Source of the DNA: Anaerococcus senegalensis JC48
GTDB taxonomy: Bacteria; Bacillota; Clostridia; Tissierellales; Peptoniphilaceae
Direction of reading: 5' to 3'
Assembly (NCBI RefSeq): GCF_000321005.1
Contig: NZ_HE578909.1
Location: 86,844 to 150,843 of the forward strand
DNA: 64,000 nucleotides
The notes beneath the pieces were generated by a model. It worked only from the letters and a program-made list of their open reading frames with translations. It was not told where the DNA came from and searched no databases. Within the stretch, counting starts at the first letter, position 1. Every line of letters begins with the position of its first letter. Position numbers and translations under genes: made by a program. Positions 27,894 through 36,403 of the stretch are shown piece by piece.

Positions 27894-28242
27894 CTTTTAA
27901 CTCCTTTAAAAGTTCACTTGCTTGATCTGGAGTAATTTCTCCCCTATCAACCATGTTCAAAATATCAATTCTAGATTCTTTTTTATCTATTTTTCCACCA
28001 AGTTTTTTTACTATCTTGTCAATTCTATTTCTAACAGTTGGATAAGAAATCCCTAGACTCTCACCAACATCTTTTATACTTCCACGCTTTTGTAAAAAAA
28101 GCTCAATAAATTCCAAATCTTCTATATCAAGCATTTGAAATTTACCCATTTCAAATTCGCCACTAACTTCTGTCAAACATGAATTACATTTATAAGATGT
28201 GATAACTAAGTCATCACCACAATTAGGACATTTATTAATCAA
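27886..28242 (-). CDS. DUF2089 zinc-ribbon/HTH regulator
   Basis: 118 residues from TTG 28242, which follows AGGAGG by six bases. The longer reading from ATG 28275 is unlikely because that ATG overlaps the promoter. CPNCGDDL with a second Cys pair CNSC forms a zinc ribbon; GSIKDVGESLGISYPTVRNR is a helix-turn-helix; the C terminus MVDRGEITPDQASELLKEL repeats the SHOCT-like motif that opens the next protein. The shared motif suggests the two proteins interact. Probably a DNA-binding regulator of this two-gene operon. Confidence 0.8.
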   Translation of the reverse strand: MINKCPNCGDDLVITSYKCNSCLTEVSGEFEMGKFQMLDIEDLEFIELFLQKRGSIKDVGESLGISYPTVRNRIDKIVKKLGGKIDKKESRIDILNMVDRGEITPDQASELLKELKDE

Positions 28243-28265
28243 CTCGAGCCTCCTTTTATATTTAT

Positions 28266-28293
28266 AGTATACCATGCTTTTAATTTTTGTAAA
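28266..28293 (-). promoter_or_regulatory. Promoter of the DUF2089-DUF4097 operon
   Basis: Minus strand TTTACA (28293-28288), 16 bases, TATACT (28271-28266). It places the TTG start at 28242 about 20 bases after the expected transcription start. Confidence 0.7.
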
Positions 28294-28398
28294 GTCTAAT
28301 TTTAATATTTTTAATATTTTGATTCATTTTATTAATTAAATTAATATTTTATTTTAATAACCTTAGTTTTAAAATTGATTTATCTTAAAATTAAAAAA

Positions 28399-28421
28399 AG
28401 ACAAAAGAAAATCTTTTGTCT
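28399..28421 (-). terminator. Terminator overlapping the stop of the glycolipid operon
   Basis: AGACAAAAGA and TCTTTTGTCT pair perfectly around three bases, T tract on the minus strand. The stem includes part of the TAG stop codon of the last gene. Confidence 0.9.
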
Positions 28422-29112
28422 AAATTATTTTTTTTGCCCAATAACTTTTTAGTGTTCTTATTATCCATATTACCGTATTTACCATAAGTCCAAAGTTTAC
28501 AGTAAAATTCAATAAAAGAGACATTGTGTATATATTGGGATTTTTTATAAATTTATATGGATTTAGGTAGGATAATAAAGAAAATATCAAAAATACTATT
28601 ATCCATTTTATAGATGTTTTCAAATTCTCTGAATAATCTAGGAAAATAAAGTGTCTATTTTTGTATCTTTTTATAAAATTATCTCTTTTTTCTTTATAAA
28701 TTTTTCTATCATCTCTTTCATTTTTTATCAAACTCGCATAATAAAATATCCAATCATCATAAGTTGAAGAATATTTTTTCAAATTACCAAGCTCATCCTT
28801 TGAATAAGAAAGATCTATAATTTTTTTACTAATATTAGCCTTCGATTTATATGATATTCTTTTTTCTCTTAAATATTTTAATTTTTCTATATCATTTTCA
28901 TTTTCTATTAATTTTAGAGTTTCATTTTCATACTTCATTATATTTTTTCTTATTAGATAATATGATCCCATCAATATAACAAATACAATAAATTGGCCTA
29001 AAAGTACCAAATAAATATTATCTACGCCCAAACTTGTAATAAACATCATTACAAAACTTGGTATAAAAATTATTATAAAGGCATAGACTATAAATTTTAA
29101 TACACTTCTCAT
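28420..29112 (-). CDS. Uncharacterised four-helix membrane protein
   Basis: 230 residues. Two hydrophobic segments near the N terminus (about 5-55), a central charged helical region of about 115 residues rich in Lys, Glu and Tyr (including SYKSKANISKKIIDLSYSKD), then two more membrane segments (about 165-225). No family recognised. It overlaps the end of the LafA-like gene by four bases and closes the glycolipid operon, so it may assist glycolipid or lipoteichoic-acid-type synthesis (context only). Confidence 0.6.
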   Translation of the reverse strand: MRSVLKFIVYAFIIIFIPSFVMMFITSLGVDNIYLVLLGQFIVFVILMGSYYLIRKNIMKYENETLKLIENENDIEKLKYLREKRISYKSKANISKKIIDLSYSKDELGNLKKYSSTYDDWIFYYASLIKNERDDRKIYKEKRDNFIKRYKNRHFIFLDYSENLKTSIKWIIVFLIFSLLSYLNPYKFIKNPNIYTMSLLLNFTVNFGLMVNTVIWIIRTLKSYWAKKII

Positions 29113-30116
29113 TTTTCTTCTCTTTCTAAAAGCTGTTCATATATTTTTTTTAGTCTCTCACCGACATTTTCTAAGGACTTTTCTTTAGCTAAAAGATAAG
29201 CTTTTTCTTTTAAAGAAGGAAGTTTACCCTCAAGAATCAATTTTATTTTTTTATAAAACTCCTCCTTATCTTTTGCCTTATAAATATTTTCCCCTTCTTT
29301 TAAGTTTTTATAAATTTCAATATCTCTAATTATAATATCAGCCTTTGTCGAAAGCGCCTCAAGAAGGACTATGCCTTCAGTTTCTTCAAAAGTTGGAAAA
29401 ATATAAAGATCTGATCCAGAGTAAGCTTCCCTTAATAAATTTTGATCAACATAACCTGGAAAATGTAAATTATTTAAATCTGTTTTTACAGCTTTTCTTA
29501 TTTTTTCTGGGACAAGTTTTAAATTTAATTCTCCAAACCAAATAAATTCATATTGGGGAAGTTTTTTAGCTAGATCAACGAAATCCAATATTCCCTTTCT
29601 TTCTATAAAAAGTCCAACAGAAATTATCGATTTTTTATTTTTATCAAGACCATATCTTTGGTAAAAATTCTCCCTATCTTTTTTATCTTCCTTCCAAAAA
29701 TTCAAATCAATCCCATTTGAAACAACTTCAATTTTTCTATCCATATTATAAGATTCTAGGATTTTTTTGGAATAATCCGTCGGAGTTAGAATTAAGTCTC
29801 CCATTTTATAGCAATGGATCAACCATTTTTTAAAAAAAGGAGCGATTTGGTTTGAAAAAATAAAAGAATTTTTAAAATCTTCTTCTGTAGAATGACCGTG
29901 ATACACAACTTTTTTTCCTGCTTTTTTTGCCTTTTTTGCAAAAGATACAGATTTTGGAAATACTGTATTAATGTGGCAAATATCATGATCATCCTTAGAA
30001 TTTAAAGTATAAGAAACACCCGCAAGTTCTAAGGCTTTTTTTTGGTGATCGATGGCCTTTCCAACTCCAGATTCTTTAACCGTTTGATAATCCTCGTTAT
30101 ATATAAGAATTTTCAT
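29109..30116 (-). CDS. GT4 glycosyltransferase, LafA-like (glycolipid synthesis)
   Basis: 335 residues, GT-B fold, family GT4. The distinctive VVYHGHSTEEDFKNSFIFSN segment, LTPTDYSKKILESYN, VVSNGIDLNFW and the catalytic PTFEETEGIVLLEALS (E-x7-E) resemble the streptococcal/listerial LafA diacylglycerol glucosyltransferase. It begins inside the end of the LafB-like gene (20-base overlap). Expected to glucosylate diacylglycerol at the inner membrane face. Exact sugar and order of action not determinable here. Confidence 0.75.
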   Translation of the reverse strand: MKILIYNEDYQTVKESGVGKAIDHQKKALELAGVSYTLNSKDDHDICHINTVFPKSVSFAKKAKKAGKKVVYHGHSTEEDFKNSFIFSNQIAPFFKKWLIHCYKMGDLILTPTDYSKKILESYNMDRKIEVVSNGIDLNFWKEDKKDRENFYQRYGLDKNKKSIISVGLFIERKGILDFVDLAKKLPQYEFIWFGELNLKLVPEKIRKAVKTDLNNLHFPGYVDQNLLREAYSGSDLYIFPTFEETEGIVLLEALSTKADIIIRDIEIYKNLKEGENIYKAKDKEEFYKKIKLILEGKLPSLKEKAYLLAKEKSLENVGERLKKIYEQLLEREEK

Positions 30117-31254
30117 CTATTATTTCCTTTTCTAAAGCTTTTTTATAAATTTTCTCACATTTTTTACCAAAAGAATCTATGGAAAAATTCTCAAGAGCAT
30201 AATCTCTGGCATTTTGAGAAAGCTCTTCTCTTTTTTTATCATCTGAAAAAATAATTTGCAAAAATTTTTCAAAATCATAAAAATCTTTATATTGATATCC
30301 ATTAAAATCATCTATTATTACATGGTCAAGGCACAAATCTTTTCTACAAATTGCCAAAGTACCATTGCTCATAGCTTCATAATAAGTAAGACCTTGAGTT
30401 TCAGACTTGCTTGCAGAAACAAAGGCATCTGCCATCCTATAATAATTATTTACCTCTTTTGGTTTAACCATTCCTGCAAAATAAATTCTCTTGTCAATTT
30501 TTTTGCTGTATTCTTTCAAACTATCAAGATAAGGGCCACCACCTACAAGAATAAATTTTAGCTTTTCAATATGAAGTTTGTCATAATAATCAATAAGCTC
30601 CTCAATATTTTTCTCTTCGGCAAGCCTACCCAAATAAAGAATTATCTTATCACTTTTATCAAACCCATAATAATCTCTTAGCTTATATTTATCTGATAAA
30701 TTTTCAGGCATCTCTATACCTGTTGGAATTATTTTTATTTTTTCATCCTCAATATCGTAAGATTTCAAAATCTCCAAAGTTTTTTTGCTAGGAGCAATTA
30801 TATAATCTGTCCTATCAGCTATGGCCTTAGAAAATACAGAAATAACTTTTTTTCCAACTTTTTTTGATGGAGAAAAATAATGGGTGTAATCTTCATAAAT
30901 AGTATGATATGTATGAATAATCGGACAAGATGCTTTTTTTGCAATTTTTGTTGCCATCATAAAGGTCGAAAATTCGCACTGGGAATGAACAACATCAGGT
31001 TTCCAATCCTTAATTTCTTTGATAAATTTATTTCTCAAAGTAGCTGAAATTCTCGCCTCTGGATAAATTTTACCAGCACCCAAACTTCCTATATAATAAA
31101 CATTTTCTTTTTTATAACTTTCAGTAGAATTTGATAGGGTTAAAACTTTTACATCAAAACCACGATCTTCAAGATAGGATTTTAAATTTAAAATTGATCT
31201 TACTACACCGTTTACAACTGGATGATACCAATCAGATGTAATTAAAATTTTCAT
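30097..31254 (-). CDS. GT4 glycosyltransferase, LafB/CpoA-like (glycolipid synthesis)
   Basis: 385 residues, GT4. ITSDWYHPVVNGVVRSILNL, VVHSQCEFSTFMMATKIAKK, IIHTYHTIYEDYTHYFSP and IPTGIEMPENL are the pattern of diacylglycerol 3-glycosyltransferases and of CpoA/LafB; ASKSETQGLTYYEAMSNG carries E-x7-E. With the next gene it likely builds a mono- and diglycosyl-diacylglycerol, either a membrane lipid or a polymer anchor. The order lafB-lafA matches that known from Streptococcus. Which of the two acts first is inference from homologues. Confidence 0.75.
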   Translation of the reverse strand: MKILITSDWYHPVVNGVVRSILNLKSYLEDRGFDVKVLTLSNSTESYKKENVYYIGSLGAGKIYPEARISATLRNKFIKEIKDWKPDVVHSQCEFSTFMMATKIAKKASCPIIHTYHTIYEDYTHYFSPSKKVGKKVISVFSKAIADRTDYIIAPSKKTLEILKSYDIEDEKIKIIPTGIEMPENLSDKYKLRDYYGFDKSDKIILYLGRLAEEKNIEELIDYYDKLHIEKLKFILVGGGPYLDSLKEYSKKIDKRIYFAGMVKPKEVNNYYRMADAFVSASKSETQGLTYYEAMSNGTLAICRKDLCLDHVIIDDFNGYQYKDFYDFEKFLQIIFSDDKKREELSQNARDYALENFSIDSFGKKCEKIYKKALEKEIIDENSYI

Positions 31255-31398
31255 AAAACCACCTCTTAACTGATTAACTTTCTTTATTAAAACTAAAAAG
31301 CTTCATTATTATTGTATGCAAAAACTTATAATTTTTCAATTTTCTAAAAATGAGGTATATTTTATCTAAATGAATCGTTTAAAAGAAAGGGTGATTAT

Positions 31399-31770
31399 TT
31401 GGGAAATTTAATAGTAGGAGATGTGCTTTTATTATTCTTTTCAATATATGTAGGAATATTTTTCAAAAAATTTCATACAGATTATCCAAAAATGAAGGTA
31501 GGTTTTCATATTTGGGAAGTTTGCTATAACAAAGAATGTTGGGAATATGGAAATAATTTTTCTGGAAATCTTTCAATTATTCTTGGAATAATACTATTTG
31601 GCATAATTTATCCAATAATTATATATTTAAAAGTAAAAAGAACTATATGTGTTATTCTTCTAATTCTTTTTACTATCCTATATTTTATCCTTTTACTTTT
31701 AATTTTAAGATACCACATGAGAAAAAAATTTAATTTAAAAGATGAAAAAGATGATGAGGATAAAAAATAA
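31399..31770 (+). CDS. Small membrane protein, TTG start
   Basis: 123 residues. The frame opens at TTG 31399 preceded by AAAGAAAGGG; the GTG at 31391 belongs to another frame that stops at once. Three membrane segments (about 4-22, 57-77, 83-105), an external-looking loop containing two Cys (VCYNKECWEYG) and an acidic/basic tail. No family recognised. Lies alone and divergent from the LafB-like gene. Confidence 0.55.
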   Translation: MGNLIVGDVLLLFFSIYVGIFFKKFHTDYPKMKVGFHIWEVCYNKECWEYGNNFSGNLSIILGIILFGIIYPIIIYLKVKRTICVILLILFTILYFILLLLILRYHMRKKFNLKDEKDDEDKK

Positions 31771-31803
31771 AGCTATTTTACAAAAAAGTAAAATAGCTTT
31801 TTA
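31769..31803. terminator. Bidirectional terminator between the small membrane gene and sdaAA
   Basis: AAAGCTATTTTAC and GTAAAATAGCTTT pair perfectly across 13 bases with a six-base loop, T tract on both strands. Confidence 0.93.
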
Positions 31804-31813
31804 TTTTAAAATT

Positions 31814-32695
31814 TTAATCTTCTTCTTTGTCTATATATTTTCTTTTAAGTCTTATAGCTGATGGGCAAGCTGCAACTCCACCATCTCCAGTTTCTCTTAA
31901 ACTTGCTGGAAGAGCATCTCCAACTTCTTTTAAAGCATCTACTGTTTCATCAAATGTTACCAAAACTTTTACTCCAGCAATTGCCATATCAGCTGCAGAA
32001 AGTGCATTTATAACACCTGATGCATTTCTAATATTGCAAGGAAATTCTACCATTCCTCCAATTGGATCACAAACAAGACCCATAATTGATAAAAGTGCAA
32101 TTGATGCAGCATCTTCCATTACATCAATACTTGCTCCTCTTAAATAACAAATTGCAGCTGCACACATAGCTGCTGCAGATCCACATTCAGCTTGGCATCC
32201 GCCTTCAGCTCCTGCAAATGTTGCATTATCAGCAATAATTTGTCCAAATTCTGTTGCAACAAGCATAGCTTTTATTAACTCTTCATCAGAATATCCATAT
32301 TTTTCACGCATAGCCATAAGACTTGCTGGAACAATTCCTGCAGATCCTGCTGTTGGACTTGCTACAATTTTTCCCATTGAAGCATTAACTTCTGATGTAG
32401 AAAAAGCCATAGCCATTGCCTTTGTTGGCAAATCACCCATTATTGTATCATCTGATAGAAAATAATTATTCATTGATTTTGCATTTCCACCAGTCATTTT
32501 TGTCATTGACATTAATTCTTTATCCAAAGCTCTTTGTGAAGATTTTTTCATAACATCAAGTGATTTTTGTAATAGTTCAAAAACTTCTTCTTTTGATTTT
32601 TTTGTAAGTTCCATCTCATCTTCAAGAGCAATTTCCCAAACTTCTTTATTCTCTTCTTTTATTCTATTTTTAATATATTCCATTGTTGTTTTCAT
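31814..32695 (-). CDS. sdaAA: L-serine dehydratase, iron-sulfur-dependent, alpha subunit
   Basis: 293 residues. VASPTAGSAGIVPASLMAMR, AEGGCQAECGSAAAMCAAA and LVCDPIGGMVEFPCNIRNAS provide the Cys ligands of the 4Fe-4S cluster and the substrate pocket. With the beta subunit it deaminates L-serine to pyruvate and ammonia, a common energy route in amino-acid-fermenting anaerobes. Three bases separate it from sdaAB. Confidence 0.95.
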   Translation of the reverse strand: MKTTMEYIKNRIKEENKEVWEIALEDEMELTKKSKEEVFELLQKSLDVMKKSSQRALDKELMSMTKMTGGNAKSMNNYFLSDDTIMGDLPTKAMAMAFSTSEVNASMGKIVASPTAGSAGIVPASLMAMREKYGYSDEELIKAMLVATEFGQIIADNATFAGAEGGCQAECGSAAAMCAAAICYLRGASIDVMEDAASIALLSIMGLVCDPIGGMVEFPCNIRNASGVINALSAADMAIAGVKVLVTFDETVDALKEVGDALPASLRETGDGGVAACPSAIRLKRKYIDKEED

Positions 32696-32698
32696 ATA

Positions 32699-33355
32699 CT
32701 ACCCCAAATATTTTATAAACTCAAAATTCTTTCCAGCTTCAATTTCTTTGTAAATATCTTCTTCCAAATCTTGATCTAATTCTACAATTAGCATAATTAT
32801 TCCACCTTTATGCATGGTTTTCATGTTTTTAATATTATAATTGTGGTCAAACAAAACATTTGAAATAAAAGCAATCATTCCCTTTTGTTCAGGATATGTA
32901 CAAATAATTGTTGGATTTTTACCATTATATTCTACTTCATTATCCATTATTTGATTGATCATAATATTTCCACCACCAATTGATGAACCTCTCAAATTAA
33001 ATTCGTGTCCATCTGGATAATGTAGAACTATTTTAACTGTGTTTGGATGAACTTCTCCCATATCTTGTGGTATGAAATTATAAGAAATTCCTTTTTCTTC
33101 AGCTAATTTAAATGAATCTCTTAATCTTTCATCTTCTGGTCCAAAACCTAGAATTCCTCCAACCAAAGCTCTATCAGTTCCGTGACCTTGGTAAGTTTTT
33201 TCAAATGATCCATGTAAATAAAAATCTACTTTTGTAAATCCTTCTCCTCCTAAATCTCTTGCAATTTTTGCAATTCTATTTGCCCCAGCAGTATGGGATG
33301 ATGATGGCCCAATCATTACAGGACCAATAATATCAAATACTGATAAATTTGCCAT
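32699..33355 (-). CDS. sdaAB: L-serine dehydratase, iron-sulfur-dependent, beta subunit
   Basis: 218 residues. SVFDIIGPVMIGPSSSHTAG is the family signature, and the C-terminal part (about 145-218) is an ACT-like domain (PEQKGMIAFISNVLFDHNYN) expected to bind serine. Overlaps the preceding HAD gene by one base and precedes sdaAA. Confidence 0.94.
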   Translation of the reverse strand: MANLSVFDIIGPVMIGPSSSHTAGANRIAKIARDLGGEGFTKVDFYLHGSFEKTYQGHGTDRALVGGILGFGPEDERLRDSFKLAEEKGISYNFIPQDMGEVHPNTVKIVLHYPDGHEFNLRGSSIGGGNIMINQIMDNEVEYNGKNPTIICTYPEQKGMIAFISNVLFDHNYNIKNMKTMHKGGIIMLIVELDQDLEEDIYKEIEAGKNFEFIKYLG

Positions 33356-34002
33356 TATACTCTCCTTATTTTTGAAATTTCTTTTGGATTATCTATTATA
33401 AGATTTGGTTTTGAATTTTCAAGAATTTTTCTTTCTCTAAAACCCCAAGAACATCCTACAGTAAATACTCCAGCATTCTTACCGCACTCCATGTCGACTT
33501 CGCTATCTCCAAAATAAATTATATCTGAAAAATCGACTTCAAATCTTTCTTTTATTATATACATCCCCTCAGGCGAAGGTTTTCTCTTTATATCTTCTCT
33601 ATATCCTAAAATAAAATCAAAATAACCCTCGCCAAAAACATCACTTATAACTTTTTTGCAAGTAGAATCTGGCTTATTAGAAAAAGCAACCAAAAATTCA
33701 TCTCTTTTTTTAATTTTTTCAAGCTCTTCTACAATTCCTTCATATGGTTTTGTAAGGTAAGACGGATTATCATCATATCTTTTATTATAAGAATTTAAAA
33801 CTTCTTCTCTCTTATCAGATTTTTCAAATCCTATGTAATCAAGAGTTTTTTCCATCAAAACTTTTGGTCCATTTCCAACAAATTCTCTAACTTTATCTTT
33901 AGGAACTTCTTTTAGTCCAAAAGATTTCAAAGTTTGATTTATATTATATGATATGGAGTCAATCGTATTAAGTAGCGTTCCATCTATATCAAAAATATAC
34001 AT
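33355..34002 (-). CDS. HAD-superfamily phosphatase (phosphoglycolate phosphatase-like)
   Basis: 215 residues. Motif I FDIDGTLLNT with nucleophile Asp4 region, motif II VAFSNKPDST, motif III Lys in KRKPSPEGMY and motif IV YFGDSEVDM. Cap domain of the helical type as in Gph. Head of the operon with serine dehydratase; phosphatase activity is expected, the substrate unknown. Confidence 0.88.
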   Translation of the reverse strand: MYIFDIDGTLLNTIDSISYNINQTLKSFGLKEVPKDKVREFVGNGPKVLMEKTLDYIGFEKSDKREEVLNSYNKRYDDNPSYLTKPYEGIVEELEKIKKRDEFLVAFSNKPDSTCKKVISDVFGEGYFDFILGYREDIKRKPSPEGMYIIKERFEVDFSDIIYFGDSEVDMECGKNAGVFTVGCSWGFRERKILENSKPNLIIDNPKEISKIRRV

Positions 34003-34021
34003 TTATTAATTCTCCTTTTGT

Positions 34022-34071
34022 TTGTAACATACGCAAACTATTATTACTATACCACTTATTAGTGGTATAAT
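34022..34071 (+). promoter_or_regulatory. pncB promoter with a strong dyad, shared with the divergent HAD-sda operon
   Basis: TTGTAA (34022-34027), 17 bases, TACTAT (34045-34050) reads toward pncB. Overlapping it, TATACCACT (34048-34056) and AGTGGTATA (34061-34069) form a perfect nine-base inverted repeat with a four-base centre. The dyad sits between divergent operons and could control either. Regulator unknown; an NAD-responsive repressor is one possibility. Confidence 0.55.
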
Positions 34072-34119
34072 AAAAGTAATATGTAGAAATGAAAATTTAA
34101 AATTATAAGGAAGGAAAAT

Positions 34120-35562
34120 ATGCAAACAAGAAGAAATTTATCCATGCTAAGTGATTTTTATGAATTCACCATGGCTTATGGATATTTTGAAAGTGGAATG
34201 GAAGATACGATTGCAGTTTTTGATGCATTTTATAGAAAAAATCCTGATGAGGGTGGATTTTCAATTTTTTCAGGATTAGATGATATTATAGATTATGTTG
34301 AAAATATCCATTTTGATGATGAAGATATAGAATATTTTAGAAAAAATACAAAATTCTCAGAAGAATTTTTAACATATTTAAAAAATTTTAAATTCACAGG
34401 AGATATTTGGGCATTTCCTGAAGGATCTGCAATGTTTCCATCTGAACCAATTGTTACCGTTAGAGCTCCAATAATCGAAGCTCAAATTTTAGAAACATAT
34501 TTGCTTTTGTCTTTAAATTATGGATCTTTGGTAGCTACAAAAACAAATAGAATTGTAAGGGCTGCAAAGGGAAGAACTGTGATGGAATTTGGGGCAAGGC
34601 GTGCCCAAGGGCCTGACGCTTCTGTAAAGGGAGCAAGGTCTGCCTTTATAGCTGGAGCTCCAATCACATCAAACACTCTTTCAAGTCAAATGTATGATTA
34701 TCCTGCTGGAGGAACTATGGCTCACTCTTGGGTTCAATCATTTGATAGCGAATATGAGTCATTTTTGGCGTACGCAAAATTATATCCAGATAACTGTATT
34801 TTATTAATTGACACCTACGATGTTTTAAAACAGGGTTTGCCAAATGCTATGAAAGTTTTCAAGGAAGTTTTAGATCCTTTGGGAATTTCTGGAGGAGTTA
34901 GGATTGATTCAGGAGATATTGCCTACCTATCAAAAGAATGTAGAAAAATTTTGGATGAAAACGGCTACAAGGATGCAAAAATTGTTGCAAGCAATTCTCT
35001 TGACGAATACAAAATCGAATCCCTTCTCCAACAAGGAGCAGAAATAGATTCATTTGGAATAGGCGAAAGATTAATTACAGCAAAATCCGATCCAGTCTTT
35101 GGTGGAGTATATAAACTTGTCGAAATAGAAGATGAAAATGGAAAACTCGCAAAAATAAAAGTATCAGAAAATGTAGAAAAAATTACAACTCCTGGTCTTA
35201 AAGAAGTTTACAGACTATACGATAAAAAAACCGGCAAGGCAGAGGCTGACTATATAACATTAAAAGAAGAAGTTGTTGATGATAGTAAACCTCTTGTAAT
35301 TTTTGATCCACACTTTACTTGGAAGATGAAAAGAATGGAAAATTACGAAATTAGAAAAATGCAAGTTCCAATTTTTAAAAACGGAAAAAAAGTTTATGAA
35401 TCACCAAAAATTGACCAAATAAACGAATATTGTAAATCAGAAGTAAAATCATTGTGGGATGAGGTAAAAAGATTCGACCAACCTCATAATTACTATGTCG
35501 ATCTTTCCCACGATTTATGGAATTTAAAACAAAACCTAATAATGAAGGCAATGAGCAAATAA
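34120..35562 (+). CDS. pncB: Nicotinate phosphoribosyltransferase
   Basis: 480 residues, the long Gram-positive type. NLSMLSDFYEFTMAYGYFES at the start, FGARRAQGPDASVKGARSAF, AHSWVQSFDSEYESF and GGVRIDSGDIAYLSKECRKI mark the family. It converts nicotinate and PRPP to nicotinate mononucleotide for NAD salvage. Its stop shares a base with the SDR start (TAATG at 35560-35564). Confidence 0.95.
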   Translation: MQTRRNLSMLSDFYEFTMAYGYFESGMEDTIAVFDAFYRKNPDEGGFSIFSGLDDIIDYVENIHFDDEDIEYFRKNTKFSEEFLTYLKNFKFTGDIWAFPEGSAMFPSEPIVTVRAPIIEAQILETYLLLSLNYGSLVATKTNRIVRAAKGRTVMEFGARRAQGPDASVKGARSAFIAGAPITSNTLSSQMYDYPAGGTMAHSWVQSFDSEYESFLAYAKLYPDNCILLIDTYDVLKQGLPNAMKVFKEVLDPLGISGGVRIDSGDIAYLSKECRKILDENGYKDAKIVASNSLDEYKIESLLQQGAEIDSFGIGERLITAKSDPVFGGVYKLVEIEDENGKLAKIKVSENVEKITTPGLKEVYRLYDKKTGKAEADYITLKEEVVDDSKPLVIFDPHFTWKMKRMENYEIRKMQVPIFKNGKKVYESPKIDQINEYCKSEVKSLWDEVKRFDQPHNYYVDLSHDLWNLKQNLIMKAMSK

Positions 35563-36305
35563 TGATTGCCATAATCACAGGTGCAAGCTCTGGAGTAGGT
35601 TATGAATTTGCAAAACAAATAGATAAAAAAAATTATGAAGAAATTTGGTTAATAGCTAGAAGAGAATATAAACTTAAAACTTTATCTAATAAGTTAAAAA
35701 CAAGGGCAAAAATATTTGCCCTTGATTTATGTGATGAGAAATCTTTTGAAATTATAAAAAAAGAATTAAAAATTTCAAACAAAAAAATTGGACTTTTGAT
35801 AAACTCTGCTGGAATGGGAGAAAATGATTATTTCAAGAACACAAAACTTGAAAAAGATATGAAAACTTTGAATTTAAACATAAAAGCTCTCACAGCTATG
35901 ACAAAAATATGCTTAGAATTTTTCCAAAAAGATGGCATAATTTTAAATATAGCATCTTCTGCCTCCTTTATTCCACAAGCAAAATTCGCCCTTTATGCCG
36001 CAAGTAAATCCTATGTTCTATCATTTTCAAGGGCAATAAGACGAGAATTTAAAGATATAAAAGTTTCTGTCTTATGTCCAAACAGGGTAAAAACAGAATT
36101 TTTAAAAAAATCTAAAAATAATTCCACAGGAATAAAAAATTTAGGAAATGAAAATTTAGAAAAAATGGTAGAAAAAACCATTAAAAAAATGGGCAAAAAA
36201 GACCTAATTACAAGTCACCCAAGTGCAAAAATTTTGTTAATAATTTCAAAAATCCTACCCCATTCTTTTATCTTGTGGATTGAGGGATTTATGGGTCTAT
36301 ATTAG
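35562..36305 (+). CDS. Short-chain dehydrogenase/reductase
   Basis: 247 residues from ATG 35562, coupled to the pncB stop; an in-frame start 45 bases earlier lies within pncB. NAD(P)-binding ITGASSGVGYEFAKQ, NSAGMG (the usual NAG motif), Ser of LNIASSASF and Tyr-x3-Lys in LYAASKSY complete the SDR set. The C-terminal 60 residues are basic with a hydrophobic end. Resembles DltE-like SDRs; substrate unknown. Confidence 0.85.
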   Translation: MIAIITGASSGVGYEFAKQIDKKNYEEIWLIARREYKLKTLSNKLKTRAKIFALDLCDEKSFEIIKKELKISNKKIGLLINSAGMGENDYFKNTKLEKDMKTLNLNIKALTAMTKICLEFFQKDGIILNIASSASFIPQAKFALYAASKSYVLSFSRAIRREFKDIKVSVLCPNRVKTEFLKKSKNNSTGIKNLGNENLEKMVEKTIKKMGKKDLITSHPSAKILLIISKILPHSFILWIEGFMGLY

Positions 36306-36330
36306 TTTTTACAAATTTTATAGCTTAAAA

Positions 36331-36365
36331 AAATGAGCTAAGAAAATAATCTTAGCTCATTTTTT
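36331..36365. terminator. Bidirectional terminator between the SDR gene and rbsB
   Basis: AAATGAGCTAAGA pairs with TCTTAGCTCATTT around six bases, with T tracts on both sides; serves the converging operons. Confidence 0.93.
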
Positions 36366-36403
36366 AGTCTTTTTTAATTTTAGGATCTTATTGCTTTATT
36401 TTT

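Noticed and set aside
27886-28275. DUF2089 start at ATG 28275
   Set aside because: That codon overlaps the -10 element; TTG 28242 has a correctly spaced AGGAGG.
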